Part shown: positions 7,355-14,331 of the stretch, piece by piece
Position numbering within the stretch: position 1 is the first letter of the stretch
How the letters are laid out: every line of letters starts with the position of its first letter
Origin: Kineosporia succinea
GTDB lineage: Bacteria > Actinomycetota > Actinomycetes > Actinomycetales > Kineosporiaceae
Direction: 5' to 3'
Assembly: GCF_030811555.1 (NCBI RefSeq)
Contig: NZ_JAUSQZ010000001.1
Span: 5,887,241 to 5,951,240, forward strand
Length of the DNA stretch: 64,000 nt
The notes under the pieces: model-generated
Databases searched by the model: none
What the model was told of the DNA's origin: nothing
Seen by the model: only the letters and a program-made list of their open reading frames with translations
Made by a program: the position numbers and the translations under genes

Positions 7355-7672
7355 CTAACTGTCGACCGACGGCGCGAACATATCCGGCGGCCACACGTCC
7401 ACGACGATGTCGATGAGCTGCACCTCGCCGTGCTCCTCGGACCACTGGCCGACAACGGACCACGCGCCGAGTGAGCCGGCGCCGGGGAGGAAACGGTACT
7501 CGGGGAGCTCCGAGTACAGGTTCGCCATGTGCCCCCAGGCGAGCGCGACGGCCTTGAGGATGTCGCCGAGCTCGTACGCCGCGAACTGGTGCCAGTTCGG
7601 TTCCTGCGTGGCGGGGAGGGCGCGTTCGAGGGCTTCCCAGAAGGCGGGGGTGGTGACGACCCGGGACTTCAC
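7355..7672 (-). CDS. Hypothetical protein
   Basis: 105 residues from GTG 7672, overlapping the preceding stop by 4 bases. A helical N-terminus is followed by an aromatic-rich region (GAWSVVGQWSEEHGEVQLIDIVVDVW). No known family. Confidence 0.55.
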   Translation of the reverse strand: MKSRVVTTPAFWEALERALPATQEPNWHQFAAYELGDILKAVALAWGHMANLYSELPEYRFLPGAGSLGAWSVVGQWSEEHGEVQLIDIVVDVWPPDMFAPSVDS

Positions 7673-7881
7673 GACGCGGCGCGGTCCTGACGGCGGTTGC
7701 GGAGGGCCTGGGCCTGGTGCTGGAAGATCGACCGGTGGGGTTCGGGCATGCGGTCGATCTCTTCGACGGACCGCACGGCAGAGTCGGCGAAGTAGGCGGC
7801 GCGCTCGTCGGCGGTGAGCTGGTCGAGCTGAGCCGGCGTCAGGAACCGTCCGGTCTGCTGCCACGTCTGGATCTGGTCCAT
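7669..7881 (-). CDS. Small hypothetical protein
   Basis: 70 residues with a good GGGAGGAAGC ribosome site before ATG 7881. The N-terminus (IQTWQQTGRFLTPAQLDQLTADERAA) resembles short helical proteins found before other small phage genes. Coupled to the 105-residue gene downstream. Confidence 0.55.
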   Translation of the reverse strand: MDQIQTWQQTGRFLTPAQLDQLTADERAAYFADSAVRSVEEIDRMPEPHRSIFQHQAQALRNRRQDRAAS

Positions 7882-7966
7882 GCTTCCTCCCCTGGTCACC
7901 CTGGATACGGTACCTCTGCCCGCGCGCCTAGGTCACCGAATCGGGATCGGTGGGCACACTCCGTAC

Positions 7967-8206
7967 ATGAAGTGGGGGACCGGCGGGCTCGAAGGAATCC
8001 ATCGTCATGCTGCTGCGGCGGCGGAGAAGGGCAACTTCGTTCATGTGATCAAGCTGGCGGCCAAGTTGGGCGTCGCGGATCCGGACGGCTGGGCTGACGA
8101 GATCGCCGCAGTGGAGTCGGCCGGCTGGGTGCTCACGCACTGGTCGGTGGTGTTCGAGCCGGAGTTCAATCGGTACGTGGCGTGGCCCGTGTTCCATCGC
8201 CGCTGA
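7967..8206 (+). CDS. Small conserved-type hypothetical protein
   Basis: 79 residues. The pattern GLEGIHRHAAAAAEKGNFV, then WADEIAAVESAGWVLTHWSV and a final aromatic strand recalls small proteins common in actinobacterial mobile elements. The role is unknown. It is flanked by minus-strand genes on both sides. Confidence 0.55.
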   Translation: MKWGTGGLEGIHRHAAAAAEKGNFVHVIKLAAKLGVADPDGWADEIAAVESAGWVLTHWSVVFEPEFNRYVAWPVFHRR

Positions 8207-8215
8207 AAGATCCCA

Positions 8216-8419
8216 CTACCCGAGCAGCAGTAGAACGACGATCGCCACGAAGATCAGCGCCGCGATGATGTAAGGCAGGATCTGGAACACGAACTGGATG
8301 GTCGCCAGGATGTACGCCACCCTCGACCATCGGTTCGCGGACGACGCTTGTCGGTAGGCCTCGTCAAGGTGCGCCTGGATCTCGGCCTGTGATTGCGCGT
8401 CATCGGCCGGCTGGGTCAC
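8216..8419 (-). CDS. Small membrane protein
   Basis: 67 residues. The first half is hydrophilic and helical; the second half is one long or two short membrane helices (VAYILATIQFVFQIL, then IIAALIFVAIVVLLLLG). The ATG overlaps the stop of the secreted-protein gene upstream, so the two are probably made together. Confidence 0.6.
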   Translation of the reverse strand: MTQPADDAQSQAEIQAHLDEAYRQASSANRWSRVAYILATIQFVFQILPYIIAALIFVAIVVLLLLG

Positions 8420-9141
8420 ATCCGGACCTTGACCTTCACTGCCTTCGAGTAGCCGACCTTGGAGATTCCGTCACCGGGGACCCTGACGCGCATCTCGAGA
8501 GCACCCGCGTACTTCGAGTAGAACGGTTCGCGGTAGCAACCGGTGCCGTCGGTGTAGGCATACATCAGGCGCTTCCAGGGCCGACCCTTCCAGTGGTACT
8601 CGATCGCGACCTGGCGGTAGGCCTGGCGCTTGCTGTGGGCGGTGACGCATCCGCGAATGTTGGTGGTCTGGTTGGTCTTCAGCGTGGCGTCGCCGACCTT
8701 GACGGTGGCGCGGGTGGTTGCCTTGCGGATGGTGAAGGTCAGGAGGGACTCATCGGTGGTGACGTCCCCGTAGTTCTCGTCTTTGACGTCGACGATGACG
8801 GTCGCCGTGTACCGGCCGGGTAGGTCTTGCTCGCACCACTGGATGCCCGTGGTGCCCTTCGCCGGGCCGGTGTCGTAGTCGAATCCGCCGCTGTAAAAGT
8901 CGGATTGGACGTCGATGGTCCAGTTGTAGTCGGCTGGCATCCGTGACAGGTCGTAGTGGATGGGGATGTTGATGCACGAGCTGGTCGTGATGACGACTTC
9001 GGGCATGTAGACGCGTCCGCCGTACACGTCGCCACTGTCGGCGCGCGCAGGGGTGGCGGTCAAAGCCCCTGCCGCACAGAGCGTTACGGCCAAACCTAAG
9101 CGTTGAGCCGTTCGGATGGGCGTGCGGAATCGACTCAACAT
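8416..9141 (-). CDS. Secreted hypothetical protein
   Basis: 241 residues. The ATG at 9141 is chosen for the GGGGGGA site 10 bases upstream. A signal peptide is clear (basic MLSRFRTPIRTAQR, hydrophobic core, cleavage near ARA-DSG). The mature part looks beta-sandwich-like, with four to five cysteines (SSCI, WCEQ, RGCV, TGCY) able to form disulfides. Coupled to a small membrane protein and divergent from another secreted-protein gene. Confidence 0.7.
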   Translation of the reverse strand: MLSRFRTPIRTAQRLGLAVTLCAAGALTATPARADSGDVYGGRVYMPEVVITTSSCINIPIHYDLSRMPADYNWTIDVQSDFYSGGFDYDTGPAKGTTGIQWCEQDLPGRYTATVIVDVKDENYGDVTTDESLLTFTIRKATTRATVKVGDATLKTNQTTNIRGCVTAHSKRQAYRQVAIEYHWKGRPWKRLMYAYTDGTGCYREPFYSKYAGALEMRVRVPGDGISKVGYSKAVKVKVRM

Positions 9142-9166
9142 CTGGTCCCCCCGGCCGATGTTCATG

Positions 9167-9268
9167 GTGTCAAGGGCTCGCCCCCGACTCCCCACAAGGT
9201 GTTAGCGCACCGAGCGGATCGAGGCCAGGGACGAGCTGCCAAGCACCTGCCGTTAACAGGAGCTCAGC
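9167..9268 (+). promoter_or_regulatory. Conserved structured leader of secreted-protein gene (copy 2)
   Basis: It shares sequence and layout with the leader at 299-397: GTGTCAAGGGCTCGCCCCC at the start and TCGAGGCCAGGGACGAGCTG (9219-9238) near the end. GCTCGcCCC (9176-9184) pairs with GGGaCGAGC (9228-9236) with one mismatch. AACAGGAG lies before the ATG. Confidence 0.45.
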
Positions 9269-9805
9269 ATGAGTGACTTTGTCACCCCTCCCGTGACCAC
9301 ACCGGGAGCGACCCGCACCACGAACACCCGACCCGGCCGCGGCTACGAGGCCCAGCCGCCCATCGTCCGGACGGCCAGCCGGAAGCGCACGATCCTCGCG
9401 ACCCTGGGTGCCGCTGCGGCTCTCGCTGCGGGGACCATGGTGTTCGCTGGTGTCGGGCAGGCTCAGGCCGCCGTCGACACGATGCCGACCGTGCACGCCG
9501 AGCAGGGCCCGGTGCGCACGCCGTCCGGTCGTGTCCGGTGCACGGGGCCGGGGGAGTGGCACGCGACCGCTTTCGTCCCGACGACCCGCCGCGAGCACGG
9601 CAAGCACTGGGCGCAGGTGTCGATCCAGTACCGCCACGGCGGCCGGGCGACGATCGCCGGCACCGCGAGCCGTACGAGCCGGGTCGTGCCGGTGACGTTC
9701 TGCATCACGCCCAGCAAGGTCCAGGGCGGGCACGGTCCGATCCGGGGTATCGCCACGGATCTCGTCGACGGCCGCTCCCGGTCCTTCCCGATCAGCTTCC
9801 GTTAA
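9269..9805 (+). CDS. Secreted hypothetical protein
   Basis: 178 residues. The first 40 residues are hydrophilic, followed by RKR and a hydrophobic stretch (TILATLGAAAALAAGTMVFAGV) ending AQA before mature AVDT, a long Tat- or Sec-type signal or a membrane anchor. The mature domain of about 110 residues has two cysteines (RCTG, FCIT) and looks like a small beta sandwich. The shared leader links it to the secreted gene at 398. Confidence 0.7.
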   Translation: MSDFVTPPVTTPGATRTTNTRPGRGYEAQPPIVRTASRKRTILATLGAAAALAAGTMVFAGVGQAQAAVDTMPTVHAEQGPVRTPSGRVRCTGPGEWHATAFVPTTRREHGKHWAQVSIQYRHGGRATIAGTASRTSRVVPVTFCITPSKVQGGHGPIRGIATDLVDGRSRSFPISFR

Positions 9806-9855
9806 TTCCAAGTCTCGGCGTCGGGACTTGGGATTCCAGTCTTAAATTCCAAGTC
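9804..9855. repeat. Direct repeat and hairpin after secreted-protein gene
   Basis: AATTCCAAGTC occurs at 9804-9814 and again at 9845-9855. CCAAGTC (9808-9814) pairs with GACTTGG (9825-9831), forming a hairpin. It could be a terminator for the gene ending at 9805 or a binding site before the next cassette. Confidence 0.4.
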
Positions 9856-9904
9856 CTGCGCCGGGCTTTCCTCCCCCATCAGACTTTCCGAAAGCAGGCG
9901 CATC

Positions 9905-10177
9905 ATGTCCAGTACCACGACCATGCTCGAGCTCCCGATGGACCACGAGCAGATCCAGGCGATGCTGTCCCTCGCGATCGGCGCGCTCGGTGAATCCCGG
10001 CTCCTGATCGACACTCTCGGCCGCACCGGATACGCCGTCGACCCCGAAAAGCTCCACCAGGCGCAGTACGGGCTCATGCAGATCCTCAACCACGTTCCCG
10101 ACGGGCATCCGGCGCCGAAGCTGTCGCAGGTGCACGCCGCGCGGGTCGAGACCGCGATGACGGGGGTGACCCAGTGA
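9905..10177 (+). CDS. Small helical hypothetical protein
   Basis: 90 residues, largely helical (MDHEQIQAMLSLAIGALGES). It is the first gene of a cassette running to 12496, in which nearly every junction is a 1- or 4-base overlap. Its stop overlaps the GTG of the SsgA-like gene. Confidence 0.6.
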   Translation: MSSTTTMLELPMDHEQIQAMLSLAIGALGESRLLIDTLGRTGYAVDPEKLHQAQYGLMQILNHVPDGHPAPKLSQVHAARVETAMTGVTQ

Positions 10178-10611
10178 GGCGGAACCGGCGGGTCATGACG
10201 ATCCCGTGCACGGTGAAACTCAGGCAGGCTCCGGCGCGGCACATGCAGCCGGTGATGTTCTCGTTCGATGCGGCCGAGCCGTTCGTCGTCCGGCTGGAAG
10301 TCCAGACGTCAGTGGAGGGAATCTTCGCGAAGTTCAATGTGTCACGGGAACTCCTGGCCAACGGATCGGGCGTGGCCGCGGGCGACCTGAAGCACCGGGT
10401 GTACCCGGATGACGGGCAGATCGTCATCAACCTGACCGACGAGAAGGGCACCATCACGTTCCGGGCCCTGCGCATCAACATCGACGCGTTCCTCGGGCAG
10501 ACGTACCAGATCCGGCCCGTGCAGGCCGACGCCCCGTCCCTCGACGTCGACCCCAGTCTCGCGGCGGCTCTCGATGCGTGGATCGAGCACAGTCTGAAGG
10601 AGGCGTCGTGA
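10174..10611 (+). CDS. SsgA-like sporulation/cell-division regulator (SALP family)
   Basis: 145 residues, the usual length for SsgA-like proteins (about 130-150). Family features run in order: an N-terminal strand then FSFDAAEPFVVRLEVQT, a FNVSRELLANG segment (family FARDLLAEG), GDLKHRVYPDDGQIVINL, and a C-terminal FLGQTYQIRPVQ...LDVDPSLAAAL (family FLDRTY...VP.G.E..LDLD). SALPs recruit division proteins in sporulating actinomycetes such as Streptomyces. A phage copy could alter septation or development of the host. GTG 10174 is used; ATG 10195 is an alternative. Confidence 0.8.
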   Translation: MRRNRRVMTIPCTVKLRQAPARHMQPVMFSFDAAEPFVVRLEVQTSVEGIFAKFNVSRELLANGSGVAAGDLKHRVYPDDGQIVINLTDEKGTITFRALRINIDAFLGQTYQIRPVQADAPSLDVDPSLAAALDAWIEHSLKEAS

Positions 10612-10847
10612 GCATCTCTGGCGACCGTGAGCACCGGAAGGCCCTGACCTGCCAGCGGCGCAAGCTGCGGATCGTGCAGGGGCGCCGCGACCGGTGGATG
10701 CGTGACCTGCTGCGTCTGCCGGCTCGTGGGGATCGGACGTTCGCCGAGCAGGACTTGGCCGAATGGCTTCACGGGCAGTTGATGCAGGTCGACGCGAAGG
10801 CTGACCTGCTGGCCGCGGACCTGTACTCGATCGAGGAGGCAGCATGA
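10608..10847 (+). CDS. Small basic hypothetical protein
   Basis: 79 residues from GTG 10608 (AAGGAGG upstream inside the SsgA-like gene). A basic N-terminus (QRRKLRIVQGRRDRWMRD) precedes a helical C-terminus. No known family; overlaps both neighbours by 4 bases. Confidence 0.55.
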   Translation: MSISGDREHRKALTCQRRKLRIVQGRRDRWMRDLLRLPARGDRTFAEQDLAEWLHGQLMQVDAKADLLAADLYSIEEAA

Positions 10848-11068
10848 CCGCGCGCACCGAACACCTGCTGGTGATCGCTCGCCAGCGGCGGGAGCAGGTC
10901 GAGGCTGAGCTGTCCGCGCTGGACGCTCAGATCGACGAGTTGCAGGGTGGTCGGCCCGGGAGTTTCGTGATCGACGTGGAGAAGGCTCCGCCCGCGATGG
11001 AGGCGCTGCTCGCGGACCCGGTGGGGTTCCACCGTCGGGCGCTGGCCGAGCAGGGGGTGGAGGTCTGA
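10844..11068 (+). CDS. Small coiled-coil hypothetical protein
   Basis: 74 residues. A coiled-coil-like start (ARQRREQVEAELSALDAQIDEL) precedes a C-terminus with DPVGFHRRALAEQGV. Overlaps both neighbours. Confidence 0.55.
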   Translation: MTARTEHLLVIARQRREQVEAELSALDAQIDELQGGRPGSFVIDVEKAPPAMEALLADPVGFHRRALAEQGVEV

Positions 11069-11292
11069 TGGGCGCGGGGATGCTCGCGGTTCCTCGCCAG
11101 TGTCGTCAGGTGCAGGCTCCGGCGCCGACGTCCGATCACGCCCTGCGCGAGTACCTGGCGAAGCTGAGGAGGGAACGGAACCGGCTGCTGGATCAGGCGG
11201 ACACTGCCCGCGTGAAGGCGTATGCGGCCGATCTGGCGGCTCTGGCTGTGGAGCGGGAGATCGCGCACGTGACGGATGGGTGGGCGTCGTGA
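11068..11292 (+). CDS. Small helical hypothetical protein
   Basis: 74 residues with a strongly helical, charged centre (LREYLAKLRRERNRLLDQADTARVK). The start shares one base with the previous stop; the stop overlaps the next GTG by 4. Confidence 0.55.
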   Translation: MGAGMLAVPRQCRQVQAPAPTSDHALREYLAKLRRERNRLLDQADTARVKAYAADLAALAVEREIAHVTDGWAS

Positions 11293-11471
11293 GCGCGGCG
11301 GGGGTCACTGAGGCCGACGAGATCCGCTTCAGCGTCCACGCGCCCCGCTCGACGTCGGATGCTCTGCTGGCTCTCGCGTCCCGGTGGGTGCAGGTGTCGT
11401 CGGAGCAGCGGTGGTCTGGTCGTGTCGTGGTCCGGGTGGGCCGGCTGCGGGTCGGGGTGGTGGTCGAGTGA
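11289..11471 (+). CDS. Small hypothetical protein
   Basis: 60 residues from GTG 11289, with a beta-rich C-terminus (SGRVVVRVGRLRVGVVVE). No recognised motif. Overlaps the next GTG by 4 bases. Confidence 0.5.
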   Translation: MSAAGVTEADEIRFSVHAPRSTSDALLALASRWVQVSSEQRWSGRVVVRVGRLRVGVVVE

Positions 11472-11968
11472 GCGCCCGGATACGTCGTGCGACGGCGGAG
11501 GATGCGTCTGCCGCGCGGGAGGTCGACACGCTGGCGTTCCCCGCGGCCGGCGTGGTCAGTCACCGGTCGGATCCGGGTGGCGTCGAGGCGTCCGTGGTGG
11601 CGGGCGAGGTGTTGGTGGCTGAGGTTGACGGGCGGGTGGTCGCGTACGCGCAGCGTGAGCCTGTCGCGGCTGGGGTCGAGCTCCTGAATGGGATGGGTGT
11701 GATCCCGGATTTTCAGGGTCGGGGGTTGGGGCGGCGCCTGCTGGGGCGCATGTGCGCGGAGGTTCGGGCGGCCGGGCTTGAGCTGGTGACGGTGACGTCG
11801 CCCCTGAATGTGGTGATGTTGTCGGTGCTGATGCGGGAGGGGTTCGTCGTGACCGCTTACCTGCCGGATTATTTCGGCCCTGGGCGTGATCGTCTGGCGC
11901 TTCAGCTGGGTACTGGCGGGGTGCTCGAGTCGCCTTACCGGTGGCCGGCGATGCAGGGACTGTCGTGA
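11468..11968 (+). CDS. GNAT family N-acetyltransferase
   Basis: 166 residues, typical for GNAT. Motif A for acetyl-CoA binding is clear (VIPDFQGRGLGRRLLGRMC, about residues 78-96), followed by beta5 (ELVTVTSPLNVVMLSVLMREGFVV). The substrate cannot be read; phage GNATs sometimes modify host proteins or nucleotides. Translationally coupled inside the SsgA-like cassette. Confidence 0.8.
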   Translation: MSARIRRATAEDASAAREVDTLAFPAAGVVSHRSDPGGVEASVVAGEVLVAEVDGRVVAYAQREPVAAGVELLNGMGVIPDFQGRGLGRRLLGRMCAEVRAAGLELVTVTSPLNVVMLSVLMREGFVVTAYLPDYFGPGRDRLALQLGTGGVLESPYRWPAMQGLS

Positions 11969-12117
11969 GCGAGCCGGAACGCGACGACGACCTTGTCTAC
12001 GACTCGTGGCCGGACCTGGATCCGATCAGTTTCGTGTCCGAGCGTCGCGGCCTCGGCCTGGTGCTCGCCGCCTTGTCGGTGCTGGTCATCGTGATCGTGT
12101 GCGTGGGTGCGTTGTGA
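11965..12117 (+). CDS. Small single-pass membrane protein
   Basis: 50 residues from GTG 11965. An acidic cytoplasmic-type N-terminus is followed by RRGLGLVLAALSVLVIVIVC, one membrane helix that nearly reaches the C-terminus. Four-base overlaps with both neighbours support it. Confidence 0.55.
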   Translation: MSEPERDDDLVYDSWPDLDPISFVSERRGLGLVLAALSVLVIVIVCVGAL

Positions 12118-12275
12118 GCCCGGACGTGCTGCAGGAGTGGCGTCGGTACGAGCGTGCGAACGAGGCCGCCCGTGAGCGTTACGACGTGGATCGGGACTCG
12201 ATCGACGCCCGGTATGACGTGGTCCGGCCGGGGAAAGAGGGCTGGTACGTGCGTGATGTGGTCAGGGTGGCGTGA
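12114..12275 (+). CDS. Small charged hypothetical protein
   Basis: 53 residues from GTG 12114, rich in Arg, Asp and Tyr. No recognised motif; position in the coupled chain supports it. Confidence 0.5.
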   Translation: MSPDVLQEWRRYERANEAARERYDVDRDSIDARYDVVRPGKEGWYVRDVVRVA

Positions 12276-12496
12276 GTGGCTTCTGGACCCCGGGACCTGA
12301 CGTCGAGCGGCCGAGGGTTACGGTCACGGGTGTGCAACCAGGGATGGACGATGCGACGCTCACGGAGCTGATGGGACCGAAGTGCCCCGAATGTGGCTGG
12401 CGCGGTGACCAGCATCGGGTGCCCGTGATGGACGTACCCGCGTGCTCGAGCTGGGATCCGGCGGTTCAGCCGAAGCGGGTCCGGCAAGAGGGCTGA
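12272..12496 (+). CDS. Small zinc-ribbon-like protein
   Basis: 74 residues from GTG 12272. One CPEC pair followed by a later Cys (ACSSW). Last gene of the coupled cassette, with a terminator just downstream. Confidence 0.5.
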   Translation: MSGFWTPGPDVERPRVTVTGVQPGMDDATLTELMGPKCPECGWRGDQHRVPVMDVPACSSWDPAVQPKRVRQEG

Positions 12497-12509
12497 CAAA
12501 ATGCGTGCA

Positions 12510-12547
12510 GGCCCCGCACTCAGGATCGAGGAGTGCGGGGCCGCTTT
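12510..12547. terminator. Hairpin terminator
   Basis: GGCCCCGCACTC (12510-12521) pairs perfectly with GAGTGCGGGGCC (12531-12542) across a 9-nt loop, then GCTTT. It separates the cassette from the convergent gene ending at 12546. Confidence 0.85.
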
Positions 12548-12812
12548 ACGCGTCGGGCTCGTACCTGCTCCAACCACGGTGAACGAGCAGCACGCCTTTC
12601 CAGGGCCACTCGCCGTGATCTTCTAGCCGCCACGACTGCAGCATCATCTGCCGGCCGATCTGGATCATCTCTGGCTGGCCGAGTGAGGCGCGGTCGCAGG
12701 TGGTGTCTTGCGCGGTGATCTGGATCTCCCAGTCGCCCTCGTCGAGCTGCCAGGCGTGCGCGAAGTGCCAGCGGGCGAGGGTCGCGAGTTCCTGCGGGGT
12801 CCAGTCGAGCAT
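12546..12812 (-). CDS. Hypothetical protein
   Basis: 88 residues, rich in Trp and His (LARWHFAHAWQLDEGDWEIQITAQ, DHGEWPWKGVLLVHRGW). No known family. The previous minus-strand gene ends 9 bases before it. Confidence 0.55.
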   Translation of the reverse strand: MLDWTPQELATLARWHFAHAWQLDEGDWEIQITAQDTTCDRASLGQPEMIQIGRQMMLQSWRLEDHGEWPWKGVLLVHRGWSRYEPDA

Positions 12813-12821
12813 GGGGGCAGG

Positions 12822-13391
12822 CTAGTCCTGGTCCCCGGGCTTAATGGAACCCCCGACCTTTAGGACTTGGGCGAGCCGACCTCGATGACGGACCCACTCC
12901 TTGCCTGCCGCGTCCCGGAACTCGAGGATCAGTGCGGCCGAGTAGGAGTCATTGGGTTTGACCAGGCTCATCGAGACATCGCGAATGTCGGTCGCTTGCG
13001 GCGGCAAGACCTCAAAATTTATTGGCTCGGCGTTGCCGTCGAGAGCGCGGACCCGAACCTCATAGACCGGCTGATTTGAGAGGTTGGAGATGTGCAGGCG
13101 CGCAAGTGACGGGCCGGGCTGGCCCATCTCGGCCATCGATTGCGGCGTGTAGTCGGGGTCGGGCTTCACCTCAAACCAGGCGCCGATCAGTCGAGCCTGC
13201 TCCCTAATACTTTGCATCTCATTCGCTGCGTCGCGGCCCCGCTCAACCTGCAGCAGGTTGTGGCTACTCGCCGCAGCTCGCTTCGCGTAAACCGCGGCGA
13301 CACTGGCTGCGATCAGCGCCCCTGCAGTGCTGAACCCTCCGATGATGTCCGCCCAGTCAACCCATGTCCCCAATGCGCCCATGGCGCGCAT
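12822..13391 (-). CDS. Membrane-anchored hypothetical protein
   Basis: 189 residues. One N-terminal membrane helix (IIGGFSTAGALIAASVAAVYA), a short coiled coil, then a C-terminal beta-rich domain of about 110 residues (LHISNLSNQPVYEVRVRAL to SYSAALILEFRDAAG) of the kind seen in small actinobacterial membrane proteins. Starts at 13391 or 13382 are both possible. Confidence 0.55.
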   Translation of the reverse strand: MRAMGALGTWVDWADIIGGFSTAGALIAASVAAVYAKRAAASSHNLLQVERGRDAANEMQSIREQARLIGAWFEVKPDPDYTPQSMAEMGQPGPSLARLHISNLSNQPVYEVRVRALDGNAEPINFEVLPPQATDIRDVSMSLVKPNDSYSAALILEFRDAAGKEWVRHRGRLAQVLKVGGSIKPGDQD

Positions 13392-13472
13392 TATGCCGGG
13401 CCTACCCCAGCTCCCGAAGCTAAAACGACCTGGCGATTCAGGTTACGAACGAGTCGTGCCGAGGTCGGCCGC

Positions 13473-13769
13473 ATGATGAGACCGATCGATTGGTGGCGCG
13501 ACGAACTGCGGGAGACCGAGCGTCGGGGGATCGCTAGTGGTGGGGGCTTGGATGACGGCGAGTTTCCTGACGAGCGTTGGCCGCTTGTGGTCCAGGCTCG
13601 CAGGTGGCATCAGGCGACAGTGGAAATGCGAGTCACCGCCGTTGAGCGGTCTCGCGAGCAGCGCATTGGCCGAAGCCTGCAGAACGATCCTTCCCATGAC
13701 TTCATCCGATGGGTGGACAGGGAGGCGTCCGTGGAGTTCTGGGCCTTTCCGCTCGCCGGCGACCGGTAG
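13473..13769 (+). CDS. Hypothetical protein
   Basis: 98 residues, charged and Trp-rich (DWWRDELRETERRG, ERWPLVVQARRWHQATVEMR). Helical prediction. No known family. It ends just before the membrane-protein gene at 13772. Confidence 0.5.
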   Translation: MMRPIDWWRDELRETERRGIASGGGLDDGEFPDERWPLVVQARRWHQATVEMRVTAVERSREQRIGRSLQNDPSHDFIRWVDREASVEFWAFPLAGDR

Positions 13770-13771
13770 CG

Positions 13772-14275
13772 ATGTCCTGGGAGCCAGTGATTCCTGGCGT
13801 GTTCGCTCTTGGGGGTGTGCTCTTGAGCATGACCGGAGGAGCCGTGTCTGCGACTTACAGGAACCGTCGGGCGGACCGGGCTGAGGTTAGGCGTGGTCGC
13901 GATCAGAGGCTTGTGGCCGTCTCGGTGGAGCTGTCGACGTTCGTGGCGAACATGATTCCGATCGTGTCTGACGATCGGCTCACGCTGGGTTCGCTACTGT
14001 GGAAACAAGCCCACCAAGAGCGTCAGCACCTCCTGGAGCGCAACGTGCGGGTGTACGCGAACGTTCGGACACTTCGTTTTGAGTTGCTGAGGTTCGGCCC
14101 CGACCGGGGGGTCCCGCTTGTCGACGAGGCGCTGACCCTGATGGAGAAATCGCAGCACGCGGTCACCCGCGACCCGATAGGTCGCGTTCCTGACAAGGCC
14201 GCGAATGCAGTGCGCGAATGGCTGGTTCGCTTAAGGGGCATCGCTGACGATCTCGCAACGCTGGCGCCAAACTAG
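13772..14275 (+). CDS. Membrane-anchored hypothetical protein
   Basis: 167 residues. One N-terminal membrane helix (FALGGVLLSMTGGAVSATY), then a helical cytoplasmic domain with many Arg and Leu (VSVELSTFVANMIPIV). The single-helix plus helical-domain design is common in phage and host accessory proteins, sometimes in superinfection exclusion, but nothing here proves that. Confidence 0.55.
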   Translation: MSWEPVIPGVFALGGVLLSMTGGAVSATYRNRRADRAEVRRGRDQRLVAVSVELSTFVANMIPIVSDDRLTLGSLLWKQAHQERQHLLERNVRVYANVRTLRFELLRFGPDRGVPLVDEALTLMEKSQHAVTRDPIGRVPDKAANAVREWLVRLRGIADDLATLAPN

Positions 14276-14279
14276 CGAA

Positions 14280-14310
14280 ACGGCCCACCCCCGGCGCGAG
14301 GGTGGGCCGT
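14280..14310. terminator. Bidirectional terminator between convergent operons
   Basis: ACGGCCCACCC (14280-14290) pairs perfectly with GGGTGGGCCGT (14300-14310) across a 9-nt loop. It ends both the accessory gene at 14275 and the minus-strand tail operon at 14332. Confidence 0.85.
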
Positions 14311-14331
14311 ATCGAGCAAGCCGGGCATGCC

